Translations under genes and position numbers: made by a program
Source of the DNA: an uncultured Clostridium sp.
GTDB taxonomy: Bacteria > Bacillota > Clostridia > TANB77 > CAG-508
DNA length: 64,000 nt
NCBI GenBank assembly: GCA_958422985.1
Contig: CATZPY010000001.1
Span: 66,401 to 130,400 of the forward strand
Direction: 5' to 3'
The notes under the pieces: model-generated
Told to the model about the DNA's origin: nothing
What the model saw: the letters and a program-made list of their open reading frames with translations, nothing else
Databases searched by the model: none
Shown here: positions 9,401-17,037 of the stretch, one piece after another
Position numbering within the stretch: position 1 is the stretch's first letter
How the letters are laid out: each line of letters starts with the position of its first letter

Positions 9401-11074
9401 AGAATATTAAAAAAAGTAGATGATGTAAAGAAAAATACATCAGCAAGTAAGGGAGAACAGCTAACTAATATAGTAAAATATATAAGTGATTTAGCAAGAA
9501 AAGAAAATATTCACGAAGAACCTTTATGGCTAAATCCAATTCCAGAAACAATATATTTAGATGCTATTAGAGAAAAATATCATGTAAAAGTAGAAGAAGA
9601 TGTAATTAATCCTGTGATTGGAGAATATGATGATCCATCTAGACAATTACAAAATGTAATGACATTAAACATTTCTTTTGGAGGAAATACAATTATTTAT
9701 GGTAATGCTGCAAGTGGTAAAGAAACATTAATAAGTACTATGATTTATGACATAATTGCTAATTATTCTTCTGCTGTAGCACAATTATACTTATTAGATT
9801 TTGGTAGTGAAACACTTAAAGCATTTAAGAAATCTAAGCATGTTGGAGATGTAATGTTTGCAAATGATAGTGAAAAAATTGCTAGATTTTTTAATATGCT
9901 ACAAAATGAATTAAAAGAAAGAAAAGAAAAACTATCAGATTATAATGGAGATTTTAATTTATATACAAAAGCAACACAAGAAATAATTCCTACATTTATT
10001 ATAGTACTAAATAACTATGAATCTTTTGTGGAAAATTACCCTAATAGCTATGAAGAAATTTTAGAAATATTATTAAGAGAAGGGATAAAATATAGAATGG
10101 TTTTTGTATTTACAACCAGTTCTACAACAGGTGTAAGATATAGAATGCTACAAAACTTTAGACAAAAAATAGCTTTACAAATGAACAAAGACGATGATTA
10201 TATGAGCATTTTTGAAAGAGTAGGAAAGAAAAGACCATCACATTTATTTGGTAGAGGATTAGTAAACCCAGAAGACAAAAAATATTTTGAATTTCAAACT
10301 GCGAAAATTTGTGAACCAGAAGCTTGGAATGAAACTGTTAGCCAAACTATAGAAGAAAGAAATTCTGAAGAAAAAGTGGAAGCTAAAGAAATTGCTATAG
10401 TACCAAACTTTGTAACTATAAATCATTTGGAATCTGCAATATTAGATATATCTTCACTACCAATAGGAATTTCGCATAGAACAATAAAACCATATACTGT
10501 AGACTTAAAAAACAATCTAATAAATTGTATATTTGCTAACAATCTACAAGAATTTGATAAATTCTTTATGAATTTAGTAGAAATAATAAAAAGAATAAAA
10601 AATATTAATTTTGTAATATTGGATGCAGAAAATATGCTACAAGGTAAAGAAGAATCAAATAGGGATAAATATATAAGCGTATTTAAAAATTTAAATAGTT
10701 CAAAAAATATAAAAGATACTGTAATATTTATAATAGGAATAGATAAGTTTATAACCGAATTAGGAAGTGAAGACTTATTTTTTGAAAGTTTAAAGAATGC
10801 ACAAGCTTTAAAAAAATGCTATTATATAATAGCAGAGTCATCAGTAAAAATGAACAACTATACATACTCTGAATGGTATAAAAAGTTCGCACAAGAAAAT
10901 AGTGGAATTTGGCTAGGAAATGGTTCTGGGGAACAATATTTATTAAAAGCAATGACATCAACATTCAGATTTTTAAGCTCTTGTGGACAAAGCTATGGCT
11001 ATGGTTTTGCAAAAGGTAGACCAACATTAATAAAATTATTAGGTATGAAGGAAAATGGTGAGGAAGATGAATAA
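6482..11074 (+). CDS. essC: Type VII secretion motor ATPase, EssC/YukBA-type (FHA plus FtsK/SpoIIIE domains)
   Basis: A 1530-residue protein with the full EssC layout. A divergent N-terminal domain is followed by an FHA domain (about 125-200, with IGRDRNTNH). Two membrane helices follow (about 273-296 and 310-331). The first FtsK/SpoIIIE ATPase has Walker A GSTGSGKS at 729-736, LIDYKGGG near 760 and the Walker B-like ISDEFAEL near 847. The second ATPase has a P-loop GNAASGKE near 1074 and LLDFGSE. A degenerate third module runs from about 1320. It powers export of WXG-type substrates across the membrane. It lies between the WXG gene and a YukD-like gene whose start overlaps its stop by eight bases. 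Its length and FHA domain separate it from chromosome-translocating SpoIIIE. EsaA, EssA and EssB homologues are not seen nearby. Confidence 0.9.
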   Translation: MLVTLIGKNSINKLILPKEVIGNYWLYDKNYEQSKRLINIESVNNNWQIRTTNRCRIINNKNIVLEENSIKVIRDGKEILDRIILKDYSFYYVTIGNSPEIYVLYCSPVYVDNYSHLHIENTSTIFIGRDRNTNHIVYDNPLVCKTQAKIFLINGVWSIENYDAKFNTYVNDEPISRSTRMLANGDRISIFGLTIILIDKELFINNPFNRVTCNKNYFSISKYTNKLIKDYDEEDFNDYLNNDYFLRTPRILDLIDETRVTIASPEVSKKNRELPAALVLGSSLSMGMMTLITLVQTIDNLASGRVELKNAIFSLFMSGTMLLTSVLIPILNRRYSVKIRELNEKDTITNYKKYIAKKMDSIEELLNRNRAILYKTYVSPEECMDIILYDHSRLWERQIEDKDFLTIRLGIGDVPSGFIINYTQDDHIGITSETYDYMNMCIEKAKTLKEAPVLLSLVRKNISAIIYEDEKLKFRYIQNILLQLITFHSYDELKLVFLLKDNTDGKWDFAKMLPHVWSNSKDMRFFADESSKISIVSEYLADELKKRNKKNDTNFDYKENLPYYLIIIDDYKNVENLEVINDILKADKNMGFSILFLTDSILKLPTECKNFVEISGNDGMLRQSQNFNEAKLPFKLNTSAIFSFEQISQILFNILIKYNEEKEMLLPSSYTFLEMYNVGCIEQLNILERWRESDSVNSLSAPIGVDGYGKHICLDIHEKYHGPHGLIAGSTGSGKSEFIITYILSLAINYHPDDVTFVLIDYKGGGLAGAFKRPDVQLPHLVGTITNIDKSSLQRSLESIQSELKRRQVEFSEARLVTGESTIDIYKYQKYYHSGVLKKPISHLFIISDEFAELKQQEPEFMDELISVARIGRSLGVHLILATQKPGGVVNDQIRSNSKFGICLKVQSPSDSKDIIDIPDAAKLSGAGQFYIKVGNDDYLALGQSGWAGALYYPSAEVKKEYDNSIEFISSTGRILKKVDDVKKNTSASKGEQLTNIVKYISDLARKENIHEEPLWLNPIPETIYLDAIREKYHVKVEEDVINPVIGEYDDPSRQLQNVMTLNISFGGNTIIYGNAASGKETLISTMIYDIIANYSSAVAQLYLLDFGSETLKAFKKSKHVGDVMFANDSEKIARFFNMLQNELKERKEKLSDYNGDFNLYTKATQEIIPTFIIVLNNYESFVENYPNSYEEILEILLREGIKYRMVFVFTTSSTTGVRYRMLQNFRQKIALQMNKDDDYMSIFERVGKKRPSHLFGRGLVNPEDKKYFEFQTAKICEPEAWNETVSQTIEERNSEEKVEAKEIAIVPNFVTINHLESAILDISSLPIGISHRTIKPYTVDLKNNLINCIFANNLQEFDKFFMNLVEIIKRIKNINFVILDAENMLQGKEESNRDKYISVFKNLNSSKNIKDTVIFIIGIDKFITELGSEDLFFESLKNAQALKKCYYIIAESSVKMNNYTYSEWYKKFAQENSGIWLGNGSGEQYLLKAMTSTFRFLSSCGQSYGYGFAKGRPTLIKLLGMKENGEEDE

Positions 11075-11318
11075 AGTACTTGTAAAATTATATGTTCCAA
11101 CAATAGAAAAAGAATATGATATATGGATTCCACTAAATAGAAGAATATATACAACGATAAAACTAATGGTAAAAGCAATAAATGAATTTACAAATGGTGA
11201 ATATAACCCATCAAAGTTACCAGTATTATATGACAGAAAAACAGCAAAACCATTTGACATAAATCTAACTATTGGAGAGTCAACTATTAGAAATGGCTCA
11301 GAAATTATATTAATATAA
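11067..11318 (+). CDS. YukD/EsaB-like ubiquitin-fold protein of type VII secretion
   Basis: An 83-residue protein with alternating strands and a predicted ubiquitin-like fold: KVLVKLYVPTIEKEYDIWIP, a helix around TIKLMVKAINEF, then LPVLYD and a final strand GSEIILI. Length and terminal strand match YukD/EsaB, small cytosolic proteins that accompany EssC in Bacillota type VII loci. The ATG at 11067 lies inside the last codons of essC, behind GAGGAAG. An in-frame ATG at 11055 would add four residues. Translational coupling to essC supports joint function. Family assignment rests on size, fold pattern and position rather than strong sequence signatures. Confidence 0.7.
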   Translation: MNKVLVKLYVPTIEKEYDIWIPLNRRIYTTIKLMVKAINEFTNGEYNPSKLPVLYDRKTAKPFDINLTIGESTIRNGSEIILI

Positions 11319-11362
11319 ATTAAAATAAGTTTTTTAGAAAGTAATAATATTAAAGAAGTATT

Positions 11363-11421
11363 GCGTACTTAAGATTTCTATACAATTTACATTTATTAGA
11401 AAATCTTAGGTACGCTTTTTT
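11363..11421 (+). terminator. Terminator-like dispersed repeat family 2, copy A
   Basis: GCGTACTTAAGATTT pairs with AAATCTTAGGTACGC, followed by TTTTTT. It ends the type VII operon and belongs to a six-copy family found across the window. Confidence 0.8.
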
Positions 11422-11538
11422 GTACAAAATAATTTTTATCGTATTTTGATATGCTAAAACCGTTTTTATTAATAGGAGTAATACTTAAAAAAATAAATTC
11501 ATACAATTAAACAAAACTTAAAAAGGAGAAAATCTATT

Positions 11539-11658
11539 ATGAAAAACAGTGAAAGCATAAATATTCAGATACAATATGGAAAGCAAAACTTAAAAGAAAT
11601 ATTAGCAGAATTATTAAAGCAAAAATATATAGAATATATAACTATAAGACAAAAATAG
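11539..11658 (+). CDS. 39-residue protein upstream of the serine recombinase
   Basis: A short frame starting ATG at 11539 behind AAAAAGGAG (11519-11527), with the product MKNSESINIQIQYGKQ and a helix ending EYITIRQK. The strong ribosome site, the correct spacing and its position just before a large serine recombinase make it a credible gene. Small proteins beside large serine integrases can be recombination directionality factors that allow excision. This one has no recognised domain, and that role is only a hypothesis. It is too short for coding statistics to settle. Confidence 0.55.
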   Translation: MKNSESINIQIQYGKQNLKEILAELLKQKYIEYITIRQK

Positions 11659-11724
11659 CTTATTTAGAGCTGATACAATAAATTTAAATAAGCTGTTTAC
11701 TCCGCGAAAAGGAGAGTGATTAAA

Positions 11725-13335
11725 ATTAATAGAGTAAATAGTTATAGAAACATAAAAGTTGCGAAATACATACGTTTATCTCGTGAAGATGGAGATGATA
11801 GAGAAAGCGAAAGCGTAGAAAACCAAAGAGATATTATAGATAACTACATACAAGAACATGAAGAGTTAATTGAGGCAGGAGAATATGTTGATGATGGATA
11901 TACAGGAACAAATTTTAATAGACCAGGATTTCAAAAAATGTTAAAAGATATTGAAGAAGAAAAAATAGACTGTATTATTACAAAAGATTTATCAAGGTTT
12001 GGAAGAGACCACATAGACACAGGATATTATTTAGAAAGGTATTTACCAACGAATAATATTAGGTACATAGCAATTGGAGATAATGTAGACACCCTAAAAG
12101 CGGATGGTTTGCAATTTTTAACATTTAAGCTTAGCTTTAATGATTACTATGCACAAGACATATCTAATAAAATAAAAAGTGTAAAACAAAGAAAGATAGA
12201 AAAAGGAGAATATCAAGCGGGAATACCACCATATGGATATAAAAAAGATATAGAAAAAAAGAATCACTTAATCCCAGATGAATATAGTTCAAAAATTGTA
12301 AAAGAAATTTTTGATATGTATGCAAAAAAAGGAATGTCAACAATTAAAATTGCAAATGAATTAAACGAAAGAGAGATAGAGCCACCAGCAGTATATTTAA
12401 AAATTCCAAAATATATGAAAAGGAAGAGTGTAAATCCAAATGGAAAATATGTATGGCTTAGGGCGCAAATAGGAAAAATTTTAAGAAATGAAGTATATTT
12501 AGGCAGTGTAGTAGGAAGAAAATTTCAAAAAGTTAGCCATAAGATAGTAAAAGTAAGATCTACTAAAAAAGAAGAACATATTATTTTAGAAAATATGCAT
12601 GAGCCAATTATAGATATAGAAACTTGGAATAAAGCACAAGACAAATTAAATGGATATACAAAAACAAGAGAAAGAAAATATGACCATATATTAAAAGGTT
12701 TAGTGTATTGCGGAGAGTGTGGTAATAAGGCTACTTTAAGATGTAGAGAAGAAAAAAGAAAAAATGGAAATGTGTGGAGAGCTACTTATTTTATTTGTTC
12801 AAAAAGAAATAATTATAGTGCATTATGTGATTGTAAACAAATATCAGCAAACTTAATTGAAGAAGTGGTAATTGGAAAAATAAAAGAAGAAACAAAAAAA
12901 ATAAAATTTTCGGAAGATGAAATTAAAAAAATTTATAATAAAGCAGAACAAGAGGCAAATAGTACAAATAATTTATACAAAATAAAATTACAAGAAATGC
13001 AAATGCAACTAAAAAAAGTAGAAAGCAATATAGAAGAAATTTATCAAGATAAAATAAACAAAACGATACAAGTAGAAGATTTTAAAATAATTTATTTAAA
13101 AAAACAAAAAGAAAGAGAAAAAATTGTAAAGGAGATTAATAAAATAGAAAATGAATTAAAAAAAACTAGCAATATGCAATCCGAAGTTGACTTAAAAGAA
13201 ATAAGACAGATTGCAGAAGATTTATTAAATATGAAAGAGCCAAATAAAATAATTTTACAAGAGTTAATAAAAAAAATAGAGTTTAATAAGAATAAAAATA
13301 TAAGTGTAAAACTAACATTCAAAAATACAATATAA
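11725..13335 (+). CDS. Large serine recombinase (site-specific integrase/excisionase)
   Basis: About 536 residues. The N-terminal resolvase domain has AKYIRLSRED, with the nucleophile Ser at residue 19, then DGYTGTNFNRPGFQ and KDLSRFGRD, all hallmark motifs. A recombinase (DNA-binding) domain follows (around GIPPYGYKKD and WLRAQIGKILRNEVYLG). A zinc ribbon comes next (CGECGNKATLRC and CDC), then a C-terminal coiled coil. It would cut and rejoin the attachment sites at 281-292 and 13426-13437. No ATG fits: a GTG at 11716 lies against the ribosome site AAAGGAG. An ATT at 11725, ten bases from that site, gives the expected N-terminus. It is the last gene of the element, 90 bases from the right junction. 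Confidence 0.9.
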   Translation: MNRVNSYRNIKVAKYIRLSREDGDDRESESVENQRDIIDNYIQEHEELIEAGEYVDDGYTGTNFNRPGFQKMLKDIEEEKIDCIITKDLSRFGRDHIDTGYYLERYLPTNNIRYIAIGDNVDTLKADGLQFLTFKLSFNDYYAQDISNKIKSVKQRKIEKGEYQAGIPPYGYKKDIEKKNHLIPDEYSSKIVKEIFDMYAKKGMSTIKIANELNEREIEPPAVYLKIPKYMKRKSVNPNGKYVWLRAQIGKILRNEVYLGSVVGRKFQKVSHKIVKVRSTKKEEHIILENMHEPIIDIETWNKAQDKLNGYTKTRERKYDHILKGLVYCGECGNKATLRCREEKRKNGNVWRATYFICSKRNNYSALCDCKQISANLIEEVVIGKIKEETKKIKFSEDEIKKIYNKAEQEANSTNNLYKIKLQEMQMQLKKVESNIEEIYQDKINKTIQVEDFKIIYLKKQKEREKIVKEINKIENELKKTSNMQSEVDLKEIRQIAEDLLNMKEPNKIILQELIKKIEFNKNKNISVKLTFKNTI

Positions 13336-13425
13336 GATATTAATATTAATATTAATATAAAAAGTACATAGAAAATATTAAGAAGCGGTTAAAATAATCG
13401 CTAAAAAATAGACATTAAGAAATTA

Positions 13426-13437
13426 GGGAACCATACA
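13426..13437 (+). repeat. Right attachment site (attR) candidate
   Basis: GGGAACCATACA, partner of 281-292. The host deacetylase frame resumes here (GGG AAC CAT ACA GTT). Confidence 0.7.
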
Positions 13438-13824
13438 GTTAATCATAAAAGTCTTCCGAATATTTCTGATGAAGAAATAAAAGAAGAAGTAATGAAGCTA
13501 CATCAAGCAGTGTACGAAAAAACGGGATACGAAATGAAATATATAAGACCACCAAAAGGAGAATATAGCCAAAGGACATTAGCAGTAACAAAAGAACTTG
13601 GATATACGAACGTAATGTGGACATTTGGGTATTTAGACTATGATGAAAATGTGCAAAAGGGAACAGAATATGCACAAAAAATAGTATTAGATAATTTGCA
13701 TAATGGAGAAATAATATTGTTACATGGAAATTCTAAAGATAATGCAAATGCTTTGGATGGAATTATAAAAAATGCGAAAAACGAAGGGTATGAGTTTAAA
13801 TCACTTGACGAATTTGAAAGATAG
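13438..13824 (+). CDS. PdaA-type polysaccharide deacetylase, 3' part (split gene)
   Basis: The frame from GTT at 13438 encodes the missing C-terminal half of the deacetylase that begins at the left edge. It starts VNHKSLPNISDEE, which completes the H-T-x-x-H metal motif. Then come YIRPPKGEYSQRT (catalytic Arg/Pro loop), NVMWTFGYLDYD and GEIILLHGNSKDNANALD (catalytic His strand). The first ATG downstream is 13492, but nothing suggests independent translation, since the ribosome site there is poor. It ends five bases before yqfC, so the intact gene belongs to the same operon as two sporulation genes. In the present arrangement it is a headless fragment that can be transcribed by read-through from the recombinase gene. 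Confidence 0.85.
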   Translation, partial: VNHKSLPNISDEEIKEEVMKLHQAVYEKTGYEMKYIRPPKGEYSQRTLAVTKELGYTNVMWTFGYLDYDENVQKGTEYAQKIVLDNLHNGEIILLHGNSKDNANALDGIIKNAKNEGYEFKSLDEFER

Positions 13825-13829
13825 GAGTG

Positions 13830-14114
13830 ATGAAAATTAAAAATACAAGAAATAAAATAGAAAGGATGCTAGAACTTCCAATAGAAGTTACTACCAATAT
13901 TCCCAAAATAACAATAACAGGATTTAACCAAATAATGATAGAAAATTATACGGGAATTATAGAATATGAAGAATATTTAGTGAAAATAAATACATCAATA
14001 GGAATAATTATAATGGAAGGAAATAAAATGAATTTAAACCAGATAAACGAAAATGATATATTAATTAGTGGTGAAATTTCTAAATTATACCTTGAAAGCA
14101 CAGAGGAGGAATAA
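13830..14114 (+). CDS. yqfC: Sporulation protein YqfC
   Basis: A 94-residue protein of the YabP/YqfC family: an N-terminal basic stretch, then LPIEVTTNIPKITITGFNQ, ENYTGIIEY and a final GEISKLYLE strand. The family is made in the mother cell during sporulation under sigma E in Bacillus. Its molecular role is not established. The ATG at 13830 immediately follows AGGAG (13823-13827); a GTG at 13827 lies inside that site. It is five bases after the deacetylase stop and five bases before yqfD, so the three form one unit. Confidence 0.85.
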   Translation: MKIKNTRNKIERMLELPIEVTTNIPKITITGFNQIMIENYTGIIEYEEYLVKINTSIGIIIMEGNKMNLNQINENDILISGEISKLYLESTEEE

Positions 14115-14119
14115 AAACT

Positions 14120-15307
14120 GTGAGTATAAAGAAAATGGAAAACTATGTAAAGGGATTTGTAAATATACATGTTGAAGGTTATTATATAGAACGATTTATG
14201 AATATGTGCAGAATGCAGAAAATATATTTATGGAATATAGAAAAGAAAAACGATATATATTTAAATGTTAATATAGGAATAGAAGACTTTAAAAAAATAA
14301 AGAAAATAGCCAGAAAAACTAAATGTAAAATAGGAATAAACAAAAAGAAAGGAATTCCATTTTTTTTATATAAATATAAAAAAAGAAAGATCCTTTTAAT
14401 AATGTTAATCATATTTATAATAATATTATTTACACTTTCAAAATTTATTTGGAATATAGAAATAAAAGGACTAGAAGAAAGTTCTAAAAAACAGGAACTA
14501 TTACATACTTTAACAGAAAATGGATTAAGCATAGGAAAATATAAGAACAGCATAGACATAAAAGAAATAGTTAACAATATAAGGCTTGAAAGAGAAGACA
14601 TAGCTTGGGTGGGAATAGAAATAAAAGGAACGAATGTAATAGTAGAAGTTGTTTTAGCAGAAGAAAAACCAGAGATAATTAATCAAAATGAATATTGCAA
14701 TATAGTATCAGATAAAGAAGCAAAGGTATTAAAGATAAATGCGAATACAGGAACAGCAATGGTACATCCAGGAGATATTGTGAAAAACGGTACATTACTT
14801 ATAGCAGGCTGGATGGAAGGAAAATATACAGGAACTCGTTTTACTAGGGCTACAGGAGATGTAGAAGCTTTAGTATGGTATACAGAAAAAGCAGAAGTAA
14901 AACTTAAAGAAACAAAAACAGAAAAAACTGGAAATACAGAGAAAAAATATGCATTAAATATAAATAATTTTAGAATAAATTTATATAAAAGGCTTTCAAA
15001 TTTCGAAAAATATGATACAATATATGAGAATAAAAAATTAAAATTATTTTCAAATTTCTATATACCCGTAGAGTTAATAGAATGTAATAATTCTGAAATA
15101 AAAGAATATGAAGTTAACTATACAGAGGAAGAGGCAAAACAAGAAGCAAAAAGAAGAGCTGAAGAGAAGTTAAACCAGACAATAAAAAATAAGGATAACA
15201 TAAACAACGTAATAGTAAATTATACAATAAAAGATGACGCAGTGGAGGCAGAGGTAACATATGAAGTCTTTGAAAATATAGGAACTAATGAAAAAATAGT
15301 ATTTTGA
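14120..15307 (+). CDS. yqfD: Sporulation protein YqfD
   Basis: A 395-residue membrane-anchored sporulation protein, full length for the family. The N-terminal region (GFVNIHVEGYYIERFMNMC) is followed by a membrane helix near residues 90-112 (ILLIMLIIFIIILFTLS). An external FtsQ/POTRA-like part follows with IAWVGIEIKGTNVIVEVV and HPGDIVKNGTLLIAGWMEG. A Lys/Glu-rich C-terminus completes it. The start is a GTG at 14120 behind GAGGAGGA. It follows yqfC directly, as in many endospore formers, and is expected in the mother-cell membrane. Confidence 0.9.
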   Translation: MSIKKMENYVKGFVNIHVEGYYIERFMNMCRMQKIYLWNIEKKNDIYLNVNIGIEDFKKIKKIARKTKCKIGINKKKGIPFFLYKYKKRKILLIMLIIFIIILFTLSKFIWNIEIKGLEESSKKQELLHTLTENGLSIGKYKNSIDIKEIVNNIRLEREDIAWVGIEIKGTNVIVEVVLAEEKPEIINQNEYCNIVSDKEAKVLKINANTGTAMVHPGDIVKNGTLLIAGWMEGKYTGTRFTRATGDVEALVWYTEKAEVKLKETKTEKTGNTEKKYALNINNFRINLYKRLSNFEKYDTIYENKKLKLFSNFYIPVELIECNNSEIKEYEVNYTEEEAKQEAKRRAEEKLNQTIKNKDNINNVIVNYTIKDDAVEAEVTYEVFENIGTNEKIVF

Positions 15308-15320
15308 AAGGATGATAAAC

Positions 15321-16538
15321 ATGGAGCAAAGAAGTCTTAGAGTAATTAGCACAAACAAAAATTTTTTCTCAAAATTAACAAATACTATAAGTAAACTATT
15401 AATACCAACTAAATTAGGAATTAATGGTATAATGATTTCTATAAAAAGAACTAGTTTAATAAAAGCGTTTGAAGCGTATAAAAACGAAGAAAAAGATGAA
15501 ACAAAAAAAGAAATGCTATCTAAAAAATATGAAGATGCATATACTTTATATTTAGAGGCAATAGATAAATATATAATGGACTCAATTTACAAAAAAGTAA
15601 AAAATGGTACAGCTACAGAATTTGAGAAAGATGCACTTTCAAATTATTATGAAGTAATACACTTAAAACAAACAGAATATTTAGAATATAAATATAAAAA
15701 GCAACAATATTTATTACAATTAGACTATCAAACACTAAAAGCAGAAGAAAATAAAATGATACCTAGATACGAAAAATTTTATAGCATAAAAATAGAACAA
15801 CTATATAAAGGAATATTAAAACATTATTCTATACAACTTGCTGATAACTTAACATATCAAGATAAAAATATTATATACGATAAAATTTTTAATCTATTAG
15901 AAGATTATATAACAGATGTATTACCTATAAAATTAAAATTAGACGAAAAAAATATGTATAAAAATATAATTGCACAATATGAAAAATTCGATAGGTTTAC
16001 AGTAGGAAAATTAGACATAAAAGATACAATAGAAAAAAGAATGATTTTACTAGGAATAAGTAGACAATTATTTACACATAGTTTGCCATTAGTAGTAGCA
16101 GAGCAATGTTATGTAAAAATATTAAAAGACTTAAGAGAAATTATTGTAACTACAAAAATAGAAAACAAGAAAGAATCAGCCTATAAACTATTAATAGAAT
16201 TAATAGAAGACTACAATATTAGGCTTCTTTCTACAAAAATATATTGGGACAGGCCAGCAGATAGAGAAGAATATAAAACTTTTTGGAATGAATATAAAAA
16301 ATTACAAAAAGGAAAAGAAGAAAATTTAGAAGAATATGAAAAGCAAAAAGAGATATTGTTTATAAAAGCAGACTTAAGAAAATTACAAAAAGCCAAAAGA
16401 GACTATTCAAAAATAGAAAAATTCTATAAGAAAAAATTAGTACAATTAGGAGCAATGAAGCAAATAAAAAATACATATAAAACTTCAGAAAAAATATATT
16501 CAAGAATCAAAAGACAAGAAAAAAAAGAGATAGGTTAA
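15321..16538 (+). CDS. Helical protein of unknown function in the place of phoH
   Basis: A 405-residue protein rich in Lys, Glu, Tyr and Ile with long helical stretches. It shows no signal peptide, no P-loop and no recognised domain. The ATG at 15321 is preferred because AAGGA (15308-15312) is eight bases upstream; an ATG at 15312 overlaps that site. It sits between yqfD and ybeY. In most Bacillota the PhoH-like ATPase gene lies there, and this protein shows no similarity to PhoH by eye. Tandem blocks such as YEDAYTLYLEAIDKYI and FYKKKLVQLGAMKQIK suggest an all-alpha fold. The operon position suggests sporulation or envelope work, without proof. Confidence 0.5.
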   Translation: MEQRSLRVISTNKNFFSKLTNTISKLLIPTKLGINGIMISIKRTSLIKAFEAYKNEEKDETKKEMLSKKYEDAYTLYLEAIDKYIMDSIYKKVKNGTATEFEKDALSNYYEVIHLKQTEYLEYKYKKQQYLLQLDYQTLKAEENKMIPRYEKFYSIKIEQLYKGILKHYSIQLADNLTYQDKNIIYDKIFNLLEDYITDVLPIKLKLDEKNMYKNIIAQYEKFDRFTVGKLDIKDTIEKRMILLGISRQLFTHSLPLVVAEQCYVKILKDLREIIVTTKIENKKESAYKLLIELIEDYNIRLLSTKIYWDRPADREEYKTFWNEYKKLQKGKEENLEEYEKQKEILFIKADLRKLQKAKRDYSKIEKFYKKKLVQLGAMKQIKNTYKTSEKIYSRIKRQEKKEIG

Positions 16539-16558
16539 AAGCAGAAAGGATATAAAAA

Positions 16559-17035
16559 ATGAAGTATGCAGATATAGAATATTTAAATGTAGAACCAAAC
16601 AATATGTATTCAAATTTAACAGAGAAAGTAATAAATAAGTGTTTTGAAACAGAACAACTTCTAGATAAAAACATAAACATAAGTATTATTTATACAACTC
16701 CAGTAGATATACAGGAATATAATAAAGAATATAGGAATATAGATAGAGCAACAGACGTTTTATCTTTTCCTATGTTTGAAAAGGATGAAGTAGAAAAGTT
16801 TAAAAAAGAGAAAAGTGTTGTTCCAGAAGTATTAGGAGATATCATAATTAATTTAAGTCAAGTAAAAATGCAGGCAGATGAATATGGACATAGTTTCGAA
16901 AGAGAATTAGCATATATGTTAGTTCATGGTTTTTATCATCTAATGGGGTATGACCATATGGAAGAAGAAGAAAAAAAATTAATGCGTTTAAAAGAAGAAA
17001 ATGTACTAGAAGATTTAAAAATTAGTAGGGAGTAG
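16559..17035 (+). CDS. ybeY: Endoribonuclease YbeY (16S rRNA maturation)
   Basis: A 158-residue metalloenzyme with the signature HGFYHLMGYDH near residue 122, whose three His bind the metal. Upstream it has the family block RATDVLSFPMFE and GDIIINL. YbeY is a single-strand endoribonuclease acting in 16S rRNA 3'-end maturation and ribosome quality control. It is two bases from dgkA, in the usual ybeY-dgkA-era-recO neighbourhood. Start ATG at 16559 follows GAAAGGA. Confidence 0.95.
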   Translation: MKYADIEYLNVEPNNMYSNLTEKVINKCFETEQLLDKNINISIIYTTPVDIQEYNKEYRNIDRATDVLSFPMFEKDEVEKFKKEKSVVPEVLGDIIINLSQVKMQADEYGHSFERELAYMLVHGFYHLMGYDHMEEEEKKLMRLKEENVLEDLKISRE

Positions 17036-17037
17036 AA

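Larger units (their letters stand above)
287..13431 (+). mobile_element. 13,145-bp serine-recombinase element carrying a reduced type VII secretion system, inserted in a pdaA-like gene
   Basis: The boundaries come from where the deacetylase similarity stops and resumes: GGAAATCATACA at 281-292 and GGGAACCATACA at 13426-13437 (10 of 12 bases equal, exact CATACA core). Joining the core restores one frame through the family motif GHIVGNHTVNHKSLP. A large serine recombinase is the last gene, next to the right end and in the same orientation as the host gene, as in skin-type intervening elements. No relaxase, phage structural gene or conjugation gene is visible. Cargo is a WXG protein, EssC, a YukD-like protein, two membrane proteins, a large unknown protein with a partner, and a deoxyribosyltransferase-like protein. 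Exact end bases depend on the crossover dinucleotide and cannot be fixed by eye. Confidence 0.85.

Noticed and set aside
6482..11074. EssC gene read as a chromosome translocase (FtsK/SpoIIIE)
   Set aside because: The FHA domain, two helices in mid-chain, three ATPase modules and the WXG/YukD neighbours all fit EssC; the gamma DNA-reading domain is absent.
13336..13425. Terminator at the right end of the element
   Set aside because: The small AGCGGTTA/TAATCGCT hairpin is followed by A rather than T, so it should not stop plus-strand transcription.
287..13431. The element as a prophage or conjugative element
   Set aside because: No capsid, tail, terminase, relaxase or conjugation coupling genes are visible; the only mobility gene is the serine recombinase.
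1..13437. Split deacetylase as two independent paralogues
   Set aside because: The left piece ends exactly where the right piece begins in the family order, with a short direct repeat and conserved frame; two paralogues would overlap in content.
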